Shown here one piece after another: positions 11,488 to 21,685 of a DNA stretch of 64,000 bases. The stretch comes from Boesenbergia rotunda (Eukaryota > Streptophyta > Magnoliopsida > Zingiberales > Zingiberaceae). The notes beneath the pieces were generated by a model, which saw only the letters and a program-made list of their open reading frames with translations, was not told the origin of the DNA and made no database searches. Both the position numbers and the translations under genes were made by a program. The first letter of the stretch is position 1. Each line of letters begins with the position of its first letter. The DNA lies in contig JAGFNQ010000953.1 of the NCBI GenBank assembly GCA_024364735.1, positions 72,199-136,198 of the forward strand. The letters are read 5' to 3'.

Positions 11488-13686
11488 CGAATCCATATCC
11501 ATAGAAATGGAAAATAATGTAAATAAAACATTCATAAATGCCAATACTAAAACAAAGTCAATCCGACGAAAAGTGGGACTAGCAGTAGGGCACCCTCCTG
11601 GTAACTCCAAATGTATTAGCCTGGAAACAGAAAATATAACAATCGAGGATAAGTCTAGGGAGACTCCACGGTATATAATTAGATAGATATGTATGGTTGT
11701 AAAAAAGTCATACAATAGCAGCACAGAAGTGAGCAGATACAATCTCAAAGAGAAAATCTAAATACATGATCGATACTCTACATGCAAGTATACCTATATC
11801 AAACTTACCTGTGTGATACGAAGGTCCTAAATCCCCGCACATGAATGATCACCAAACTATAAGAAAATACAATACCTCTTGTATGTGCATGTCATCCAAA
11901 TGTAACAATCATAGCTCAAATAAGTACAGTAAACACAAACAAATGCAATCTATGCAATCGTGCACATGATGCAATGACATGGTCAGCCCTGACGTCAGTC
12001 AGCCACCGTCACCGGTCATGGGTGAGGTCATGTGGGTAGGGCTATGACAACTATACGCACTCTGCCATCACTGCTCCTGAGTGATCGAGTGGGTAGGATG
12101 CTGGCAGAGGTCACACCTGTCCTACCCCAAATCATATGGGTGATCACCGTTCTCATCTCCTCATATCACGGGAAAGATAAGGGATCCCTGTCTGCTACCA
12201 CGCTGCGGATACCACTACCCATGAGTGGCCGAGCAAAACATTGACAGGGCAACTGCACACACCCTCCTGATAGTACCACTAACCCATGAGTGACAGTGTG
12301 TGCAAATCCTCATATGACTCACGATCCATCTCAACCACAAGGGAGCTAAGGATCGCCAGTTTTGCAATAATGCAATGATGGTGCATGACGCTAACACCCA
12401 TCAAGCAAACCTCAAAATGATATGCACTGGTATGAACATAAATTATGGTATACAAATAACCTAATAAACATGCAATAATGCTAGGTATCGGTAAACATGT
12501 GTACTTTTTAGAATCAGAGTATCAAGCATAGAGACTATATGGAAAATAAATTCGAGCATATCAAAGAGTCAAGCAGTAAGTACCAAGCAGGATAATTAAG
12601 GCAGATAAAGATACATCCTACTACTATCCATACGAGAAATCATGCATAGAAATCTGAAATATCTACAGAGATAAGTTAGAAGGTACCTACCTCGTAAATG
12701 CAGTGTATGTATCAGACTCCGGTCCATGTGTCTGAAATAAATCAATGCCCTGTACCAAAGGACATTGTTTAGCTATTTATATAATTAATGAATTAGCTAA
12801 ATTTCATATAAGCAAAAATTAGGATCATCCAAATTATCATGCATTTCATTTAATTATCCTAATTAAAATAATTGGGCTCAATTTCCTTATTATTCTAACA
12901 TCCCTAATTTTCTCTAATTAACCCATACCTATAGGTCACATGATACATAGGATCACCAAAATAAATAAAAACACCCAATTAAGAACTCACGACCCATCTA
13001 CTAAAATTTCTAATTCACAATCAAACTTAACGTGTACCATCATCCAAGGTAACCACTCACCACTCAACCTTATTATCTAGATTCACAGTGGTACACACAA
13101 AAGATCTAGAGTAGCGATCAAAGACCAAACTGCAATTTAAGCTCCAATGCACAACTTCGACCTTTGCATGATTGTTGTTCAAGAACCTTATCTAAGCAAA
13201 ACAAAACCATACAGTGCTGAAATCAAATTCTACACAAGGTATACCAACCCAAATCCACCTTTGAAATCTGCTCTAAAATTATAGAACCAAAACCAAACGA
13301 AATCCACCCCTTACCAGGAAGATCGCCGGTGGCGGCGTACGCTGGATCCCAGGGAGAGGGAGTTGTTGTCGCGAAGTTTGCCATGCACCGTAGGCTGCTC
13401 GACGCCACTGCTCCGCAACAGTGAATGCCCGCGAGAAGAGCTCCGACCAAGAGGAAGATTTCAGTGGAGGAGGAGAACGAGGTGAGAGTTCGAGTGGGAG
13501 AGGAGTCGTCAATGCTCAGGGGAAGAAGAAGAAGAAGAAAGAGAAGGAGAAGAAGAAGGGGAGGAAGAAGGCGTCGTAAGGGATTGGGTCGTGCGGTTCA
13601 TGAGGAGAGGGAGAGGAAAAGAAATGTTTTTATATAAATTTTATGCACTTTTGCATAAAAGCCCTTCAACTTTTACATATTTAACA
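11488..13686 (-). repeat. 3' LTR of gypsy D, outer end missing
   Basis: The minus strand begins TGTTAAATATGTAAAAG and is preceded by a purine tract (AGTAGGGGAGAA), the likely polypurine tract. A TATA box (TATATAAA) is at 13629-13636 on the minus strand. The stretch at 13500-13575 is a GAA/GAAG-rich purine run; the Arg-rich frame across it is not a gene. Confidence 0.85.
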
Positions 13687-13970
13687 TTCTCCCCTACTAA
13701 CAAAAATTTGGTTCTCAAATTTCACTACTAAACCGTAACAAATACTATTAACTAACAAAAAGTAATAGTACTAAACGAATACATACAATATGCACCTCAG
13801 GTAAACAGATGGGGATAGCGAGCTTTGATCGTGTCTTCGAGCTCCCAAGTAGCCTCCTTATCCAAGTGGTGTTGCCATCCAACATTGACTAGGCGGATTG
13901 TCTTTTTTCGTAACTAACACTGCTGGTGGTCTAGAATCCGCATAGGCATCTCCTCGTAGGTCACGTCAGG

Positions 13971-15330
13971 CTAAAGTGGAACTGATATATCCGACAAAAT
14001 ATGACATGGATTTGGCACATATTTCCTTAACATGGAAACGTGGAACACATTGTGAACTCTGGCAAGAGACGGTGGTAGCGCCAGACGGTAAGCTACTGCT
14101 CCAATCCTCTCTAGAATCTGAAAATGTCCAATGTATCGTGGAGATAGCTTACCTCTGAGACCAAACCTTTTCACCCCTTTTATGGGTGAAACTCGCAGAA
14201 ACATATGGTCACCCATAGAGAACTCCAAAGGTCTCCGTCTCCGATCAGTATAACTCTTCTGGCGATTCTTCACCTCGAACATTCTCTGTCTGATGGTGCG
14301 AACCAACTATGCCTCATGTTGAGCTCTCTGAGATCCTAACAACTGAGATTCCCCAACTTCCTCATAGAGAATGGGTGCCCGACAAGCCCTACCATACAAC
14401 GTCTCAAACAACGCCATCTGGATAGTCGAATGATAGCTATTGTTGTAAGTGAACTCAACTAACTGCAGATGGTCCTCCCAACTGCCTTCGAAATTCATAA
14501 CACAAGACCTCAGTAAGTCCTCCAGAGTCTAAATGGCCCTCTCTAACTGTCCATCTATTTGCGGATGGAACGCTGTATTAAAACGAAGTTGAGTGTCCAT
14601 GGTTTGGTGCAGACTCTGTCAGAATCGCGATGTGAACCGTGGGTCCCTATCTGAGATAATGCTCAGTGGAACACCATACAACTTGTCAATCTCTTGGCAG
14701 TATAACTCTGCTAATCGATCAAGAGAGTTCGTCTTTCGAATCGCCAAGAAATGCACAAATTTAGTTAATCGATCAATGATCACCCAAATCGCGTCGTGTC
14801 TTCTCCGGGTCCTGGGTAAGCCCATCATGAAGTTCATAATGATGTGCTCCCATTTTCACTCAGGAATGGGGATCCTCTGAAGTAAACCGGTAGGTCTCTG
14901 GTGTTTAATGTGTCTGCCACTATTTTAGCTTTCCCTGGGTGATAGCTAATGGTACAATCGTAATCCTTTAGAAACTCCATCCATTTCCTCTGTCGAATAT
15001 TGAGCTCCTTCTGAGTGAAGAGGTATTTGAGACTTTCGTGATTCGTAAATATCTCAAATGTGATACCATATAGATGATGTCTCCAAATCTTCAGTGCAAA
15101 GATAATAGCGGCAAGCTCCAAATCATGAACTAGATAGATCTTCTAATGCTCCTTCAATTGACAAGAAGCATACGAGAATACCTGACCATGCTGCATCAAT
15201 AGCGCACTCAAACCCTGATGGGACGTGTCGGTGTAGAGCACAAAGCTGAGGGCAATACTAGAACCGGTACAGATACTAGCCACCACTTTAGCTCTTGAAA
15301 GCTAGTCTCGCAATCCTCTGACGCATCATA
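13971..15330 (-). pseudogene. pol remnant of gypsy D (RNase H, integrase)
   Basis: Read right to left: an RNase H end (LELAAIIFALKIWRHHLYG, then HPGKAKIVADTLN), a gap, the integrase core (WVIIDRLTKFVHFLAI, and ISDRDPRFTS with the second catalytic Asp), then EFTYNNSYHSTI with the region of the catalytic Glu. The integrase tail follows (GVKRFGLRGKLSPRYIGHFQILERIGAVAYRLALP). Frames are broken at about 14500-14619 and 14834. An in-frame TAG at 14307-14309 splits the last two parts, and stops also lie near 15125. Most of the reverse transcriptase is absent or unrecognisable. Not functional. Confidence 0.88.
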
Positions 15331-16460
15331 GGAGATCATGTCTTTCAGGCATGTCATCTAAGGTATCTATCCAGAAATAAGTGACCCTAACGATCCGGAG
15401 CTCCATGAGTTGTGAGTCGATCCTATACTGATGAGCCAACTACGATACGCAACCTCCAATAGGATGTCTTCTGGTTCAACCCTAGATTCTCGACTTATCA
15501 GTTGGTGCTATTGGAGAATCAACATTCTCTACCACATAGCCGAATTCACAACATGTCAACCAGTCACCTCCATGGTCAATCTCGACCACAATTGTGAATA
15601 GCATAGATTGATTGCATGTCAATCAAGCTACTACCAAGTCAACGCATACCTATCAAATAGATATAAAAGTAGATATCCAGTCTTACTAACTAGGAAATAT
15701 CTAGCCAATCTTAAGCAAGATAGTGCATACAAAAGGTAGATTATTCTCAAGAAATATACCCGCTAAGATATATATTGAATATCACAAAAGGGTACATATC
15801 TATGAGAACCGTACCAACACAGTGATAATATATAGCTAATGCTACCCTTTCTGTATCCAAGCAGATCATGTACTTGATCGTGCCTTTCAAGCTACCCAAC
15901 CATGCACGAGCAACCCTAAGGGTCTGAAACTCCCTGATATAAGGTAAGTCAACTAATCGAACCAACTATGATTTTCTATAGTTGTTGATTGGTGATGATT
16001 GAATCATCTTGCCTTAGATTTATTCTAGTTTATGGTTACATTTGCAAGTTAGCTGGACAGTAGTATCTTAAAGTGGGAAATGGAAGTTATCATATGGTTA
16101 AGAAAAGATTTCATATTTCTATAGATTAGAGATTTGGGAATTCTATTATTTTATGTGACAAATTTTCATTTCCTTCCATGAGATTTAATTGCCAGTTTAA
16201 AATCATTGCTGCTTGAAACCCAGAGTGAATAGTTTTATCACAGTTTGAAAATTATATATGGCATTTTTTTTTATATGTTTCACACCATCAAGTACATGCT
16301 GAAACAAACTGCCAATCTTATGTTGTGAAATCATTGTTGGTCCGTAGGCATAAAAGTTGCTTCTCTGTTATGTTTCTCCCCGTGTTCTAATTAGATTTTT
16401 TTCTGTCAAGTGGATTTCAATGAATCTTTAGAATTAACTTCCACATCTGAAAATATTCAG
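15331..16460. other. Decayed gypsy D interior, then junction to captured sequence
   Basis: To about 15960 the sequence has element-like composition but no recognisable frame; it is probably ancient gag/pol. From about 15965 the composition changes to T-rich intron-like sequence that leads into the kinase exon. I could not find terminal repeats or a target duplication marking the change. Confidence 0.45.
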
Positions 16461-16670
16461 CTACTCCAAGAATTCCTCCCAGTCCATCTTGATTTTCATC
16501 ATTGCCTCAATTGAGTAGAATTGGATCAGTACATCTCACCCTCGACCAGATATTCAAAGTTACTCAAAATTTTGCACCTCTAATGAAATTAGGTGAAGGT
16601 GGATTTTTGGAACCGTGTACAAAGGTGTTTTACCAGATGGTCAAATTGCTGCAATCAAACGACAAAGAAG
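16461..16670 (+). pseudogene. Exon of a calmodulin-binding receptor-like cytoplasmic kinase (CRCK-type)
   Basis: The translation gives ATPRIPPSPS, a TGA stop at 16490-16492, then LSRIGSVHLTLDQIFKVTQNF and MKLGEGGF, the start of a protein kinase domain with its glycine loop. Two extra T bases after GEGGF shift the frame. Beyond them the other frame reads GTVYKGVLPDGQIAAIKR, containing the conserved Val and the ATP-binding Lys. The exon is bounded by AG before 16461 and GT at 16671-16672, so intron borders were copied too. It lies on the strand opposite to gypsy D. The family resembles the CRCK/RLCK IV kinases by the SVHL..DQI..ATQNF phrase; this identification is from memory. Confidence 0.75.
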
Positions 16671-17397
16671 GTAACCAATTATAAATTTCTTTCTAAAGAG
16701 GAATAAAATAGGCTAGCACCAAATGTATGCGTTGCATTATCAAAACGTTGATGACCAGTTCTGTTGGTAAACAACATTTTATTAATTCAAGTAAGAAATA
16801 TTGGGAGAGATCTGTTTCTACTCACAGATGATTTTGTCTGATATATTTGCTTATCAAGGTTAGAGGAATTTTTGAATTTATGATTCACATTGGTTGTTGA
16901 TTAGCTCTTTTGGCAAGTAGGATATAGGATTCCATCACCCACTAGCTAGTAGGCTTCTACTTTGGTAATCCCATGATGAAAGAATTAGAATATTTGCCCT
17001 TGACTAATCCTCATATATTCAGTCGTCTCTTCCATTTCTGTAATTTGTCTTTTCCCATGGTGATGTCTTTCTGAAAATATAGTTGCAAGGTTATTGCCTT
17101 TATTTAGAGAAGATAGTAATGACTGTAAGAGGAGTACCTTATCTTGATTATTTAAGTGGCTGAGGTAGAGGTTACAAGAAATTAGAGAAAATACCTGTCG
17201 CCTAGAAAAGACATGTCACGCCAAGTCCCAAACATGGCCACATCGAGAAAATGACTCTGAACAAATCCAAAAAGACTCGTAAACCAACATAACTGATTAT
17301 CAACCTGGTTCTGATACCAAATAATATCAGATAAACTACGTAAGAATTCACAAATACCCACGGTAAATCGTAAACTTGGCTTTGATACTAAATAAAT
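16671..17397. other. Intron-like flank of the kinase exon, then leader and primer site of gypsy D
   Basis: To about 17165 the sequence is T-rich with no further kinase exon. From about 17180 it is again element-like. Just inside the LTR the minus strand reads TAGTATCAAAGCC, a diverged methionine primer site (17379-17391). A second, better match (TTGGTATCAGAACC) is near 17304-17317. Confidence 0.5.
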
Positions 17398-17934
17398 TGT
17401 CACGCCTCGAGGAATCGCTTGTCCGGTAAAAATCGGGGTAGCACCTCCCATGTAAGGCGAACAATATGAATCCTCGATACAAAGCCTACATGGTCACCTC
17501 ATCATTCTGAGCCAACACGGCTGGAAATTAACACATAATAAGCAATAAAATAAAACTCAGACATGAAAGACGCATATAGGTATGGTTGACAATAATAAAA
17601 ACTCCAAAAGCTCCTCTGGGCATATGAATACTATAAAACACGAATCCACATCTATAGAAATGAAAAATAATGTAAATAAAAATTCCGTAAATGCCAACAC
17701 CAAACGAAGCCAATCCGACGGGAAGTGGGACTAGCGACAGGGCACCCTCCTAACAACTCCAAATGTATTGGCCTGGAAACAAACAATATAACAATCGAGG
17801 GTGAGTCTAGGGAGACTCCACGAGTATATAATCAGATAGATATGCATGGTTGTAAAAAGGTCATACAATAGCAACACCGAAGTGAGCAAATATAGTCTCA
17901 AAGGAAAAAATCACTAGTACAAAAAAGACCTTTA

Positions 17935-18200
17935 ACAACGGCTTTTAACACCGGTTGTATTAAAACCGGTGTTAAAAAAAAAGGCGGTGGCATTTTTGTA
18001 ATTATTTGAACTTTAAAATACTTTTAACACCGGTTCTTTTAACAACCGGTGTTAAAAATATATTTAACTACGGTTTTATAAATAACCGGGGTCATATGTT
18101 ATAATTATTTGAACTTTAAAATACTTTTAACACCGGTTCTTTTAACAACCGGTGTTAAAAATATATTTGACTATGGTTTTGTAAATAACCGTGGTCATAT
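17935..18200. repeat. Left subterminal repeats of the CACTA
   Basis: Three inverted pairs of AACACCGG / CCGGTGTT separated by 10-13 bases, with weaker 'accgtggtca' copies between. These are the likely transposase-binding sites. Confidence 0.8.
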
Positions 18201-18564
18201 GTTTTTCGCGCGCATGTTTTGTTCTTAATTAAGTCATACATGTCAATTATAATAGTCTAACTTTTGGTCGGTCATAAAAAATTAAAATAAAAATAAAATA
18301 ATAATAATAGTAAATAAATGTATAGAATAAAATAATATATATAAATATATATATAGGAATATATATATAAATTTATGTATAATTATCATAAATAGGAGGT
18401 TAAAAATTAGAAACAGTCATATGAAAGATTTTAAAATAATTTTTCTAAATTTTTGAAAAAATTTATAGAGAAAATTGATCGCTATCTATTATGAATTATT
18501 TAAGAAAATATTTGATTTTTGAAATATATTTATATATATATAAATAAGAGAAAAATTTAAATTA

Positions 18565-18840
18565 GGTAATATATAAACTAACCTTCCGTCGAACCCTAAA
18601 CCCGACCCCTCCTCTTTTCCCCCTCCTTTCCTTCTCTCCCTCTCGCCCGATGCTGCTGAGCTCCGCCCGACGCCGCCCTCTTCGAGAACGCGGAGCAAGC
18701 CACAGGAGCGCCGTCTCCGAGCTCTAGCAACACACGCGAAGCCCTCCTCTTGCTCTCAATCACAGCGAGTACAAGCCGACTTTTCCTCTTCTTCTCCTCG
18801 TTGCAACCACCCCCTAAGCCACCTTCGACGGTAGGTTTTC
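18565..18840 (+). promoter_or_regulatory. Possible promoter and spliced 5' leader inside the CACTA
   Basis: An AT-rich stretch with 'atataaac' near 18571 is followed by about 260 bases of C/T-rich, GC-rich sequence like a plant 5' UTR. The block ends at a good splice donor (gacg/gtaggttt, at 18829-18836), and a T-rich intron-like run leads to the MOR1 exons. If used, it would make a chimeric transcript. It could equally be an older captured leader from a third gene. No start codon can be assigned. Confidence 0.4.
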
Positions 18841-19411
18841 CACGAAAAATATAAGATGTCTCTTTTTTTTTCTCTCCTTAATCTCTAATTTTTCCTTAGA
18901 GTGCAGAATTGATTCAATACCATGCTTAGTTGTTTTTTCCCTATTTTTGAAAGAAATTATTTCTTTTTTCCCCTTTAATCTTTCTGTTCCTTTTTTCTTT
19001 AATCTTTCTGTTCGTTTTATTTCTTGAAGAAATAATTGTTAGGTATTGATTTTTAGTGAAATATTTATTGAATTTGATAACTTTTTGAGTTACAATTTTG
19101 CATATTTAAATACAGTAATGTTTCCATGTAAGTTATTTGAGTAATTTATTCCTTATTCTTGAAGCAATTAGTTCTTTGGCTTCTGGCAATTAGATTTTTT
19201 GGGATGCATGGCTTCTGGTAATTAGTTTTTTGGCCGTGAATCTCATTTTAACTCAACTTTGTATGAGTTGAAATTCTATTTTGTCCTGAGTTGTAAATTA
19301 TTGAACTTTTACTTTATCTATTTTTGTTTACTTTTATTATGTCGGGGTGTATTTTTATTTTGTCTATGTTGTGTAATTATGACCATGAGAATCTTAAATT
19401 TTGCTTTCTCG

Positions 19412-21010
19412 GACATTAAAGGTTTTCTGACTGATGTCAAGCCTGCTCTTTTGAGTGCTTTGGATGCTGAGTGTGAAAAGAACCCATATGAGGTAAAATA
19501 TGAATGATGAGACATGATCTTGTTGTTGGATTTATTTAATCCATCACTATGGCTACTTATTTGATAATTGACAAGGTGTTGCAGCAACTCCCAAGAAATT
19601 GGTAAAAGTTTTGGATTCTGAATTGCCTACTCCTGCATCTGGATCAGATGGACTTCCTCGCGAAGATATTAGTGCAAAGATAACACCTAATTTGTTGAAG
19701 GATTTTGGAAATTCTGATTGGAAAGTATAAGATTCAGACTCATTATCCAATCTTTTATAATCACTAGCGTTTCTGTGTTAATGAAAACTGAATTTGCTTC
19801 TCTCAATGTATAGGTTCGTTTGGAATCCATTGAGTCTGTTAATAAAATTCTGGATGAAGCACATAAGCGTATCCAACCTGCTGGAACTGGTGTGTGTTTC
19901 AACATATTTTCTTTGTTGCTTGGTCTCATGATTTGTGAATTCACTTCGCCTATGTTGAATGTCAAATGCTAGTGGAGTTGTTTGGTGCTCTTAGGAGCCG
20001 CTTATATGATAGTAACAAAAACTTGATAATGTCGACTTTGGTTACTATTGGTGGTCTTGCATCAGCAATGGGCCTTCCTGTTGAGAAATCTAGTAAGGTA
20101 GGTAGCCCAATTGAACAAACAGTTTTTAATTTTTCCAAGTTACTTTAAGCCTACCATTGTTATTGCTTCTTGTACAGGGGATACTGTCAGATGTATTGTA
20201 GTGTCTAGGTGATAACAAGAAGCACATGAGAGAATGCACATTAAATACTTTAGATTCATGGGTCTTTGCAGTTCACCTTGATAAAATGGTACCTTTGGAT
20301 CTATGGCAATCTCCTTTGGTTTCTCCACTTATTGGTTGGTAATATATTTTATCCAATGCATTTTTTCTAGATTCCGTATATTACAATCACTTTATCTGAT
20401 GCAAAACTTGGCGCTGAGGGACGAAAGGATCTTTTTGATTGGTTAACAAGACATTTGTCAGAGGCAAATGATTTACCTGATGCTTCACAACTTTTTAAGC
20501 CAATTGCTACTGCTATGACTGTAAGTCTGAATAAAAGTTGCATAAGGTGCATTTTCTTTGGATAGAAATACTCAGCGAATACATTTCTTTGTTCAGGATA
20601 AATCAGTTGATGTTCGCAAGGCTGCTGAGTCTTGTATTGTTGAAGTTCTTAGAGTCTGTGGACAAGAGGCAGTATGTGAACCTTTATAAAAAACCTTTGT
20701 TTTCTTCTCCTTATGACAATGATGACTTCGAATCTCATCACCTTTTTCCTTCTAATTTGCAGATTACCAAATGTATGAAGGATTTGAAGGGACCTGCTTT
20801 GACAATTGTACTTGAGCGTTTAAAGCCATCTAAAGTGATTGAAGGTATTTTTTCAGACTTCTTGTCTCTTAAAAACCCAAACCCCAACTCTATTTGATTT
20901 CTATCCTACTTTGTTGCCTTCAGAATCTTCAGATTTTACAAGAGAGATTGCTGGTGGTCCAGTTTCCAAGTCTACCATGAAGAATGGAAGGCTAGTATCA
21001 AGTATCGATA
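19412..21010 (+). pseudogene. MOR1: Captured fragment of MOR1/GEM1 (XMAP215 family microtubule-associated protein)
   Basis: Nine exons with clean GT-AG introns: 19412-19492, 19576-19724, 19814-19889, 19973-20097, 20178-20288, 20371-20520, 20597-20671, 20763-20844 and 20924 to about 21010. The translation follows plant MOR1 without gaps, from DIKGFLTDVKPALLSALDAE through LPREDISAKITPNLL, LESIESVNKILDEA, MRECTL, AEGRKDLFDWL and DKSVDVRKAAESC to AGGPVSKST. This is about the fourth TOG (HEAT-type) tubulin-binding domain and the linker after it. The intact gene drives microtubule growth at plus ends. Here a Lys codon has become TAG (20199-20201) in exon five, and exons before and after are missing. 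Retained introns show capture from genomic DNA rather than mRNA. Confidence 0.92.
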
Positions 21011-21309
21011 TGGGAGCATACATGTATTTCTACTACATTTTTTTGATTCTGTTTATTTGTAACATTGATATTTAACTATTATTTTAGAACTTGTTTTACT
21101 TTTAATATAATTAAAGTCTTTTTTTAATATAATTGTTATTCTTATATATATAAATTAAAAATATATACCGGTTGTTTCTAGAAAAATTGTTATTCTTATA
21201 TATATAATTGTTATTCTTATATATATAAATTAAAAATTAAAGTCTTTTATATGTCTAGAAAAATTATAAATAAAAATAAATATGAAATTTATATAAAAAA
21301 TTAAGACTT

Positions 21310-21685
21310 TTGACACCGGTTGTTTCTAGAACCGGTGTTAAAACATCATTTTTAACACCGGTTGTTTCTAGAACCGGTGTTAAAAATGATGTTTTAACAC
21401 CGGTTGTTTCCAGAACCGGTGTTAAAAATGATGTTTTAACACCGGTTGTTTCCAGAACTGGTGTTAAAAATGATGTTTGAACGCCGGTTATTTAAAATAA
21501 CCGGTGTCTAAAATGGCTTTCCCGCCTCATAATTGAACTTTTAACAACGGTTATTAACCGGTGTTAAATCTATATATTACACCGGTTTGTTAACCGGTGT
21601 TAAAAGTCTATACTTACAATGCCGGCTGGATCAACACCGGTTCCGGAACCGGTGTTAAAAGTCGAAAATAACCGGTGTTAAAAGC
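21310..21685. repeat. Right subterminal repeats of the CACTA
   Basis: Eight or so inverted pairs of AACACCGG / CCGGTGTT. Those between 21311 and 21480 form a tandem array with a unit of about 41 bp. Copy number is much higher than at the left end. Confidence 0.82.

Noticed and set aside
13425..13637. Arg-rich small protein resembling a nucleolar or protamine-like peptide
   Set aside because: It is the translation of a GAA/GAAG purine run in the LTR of gypsy D.
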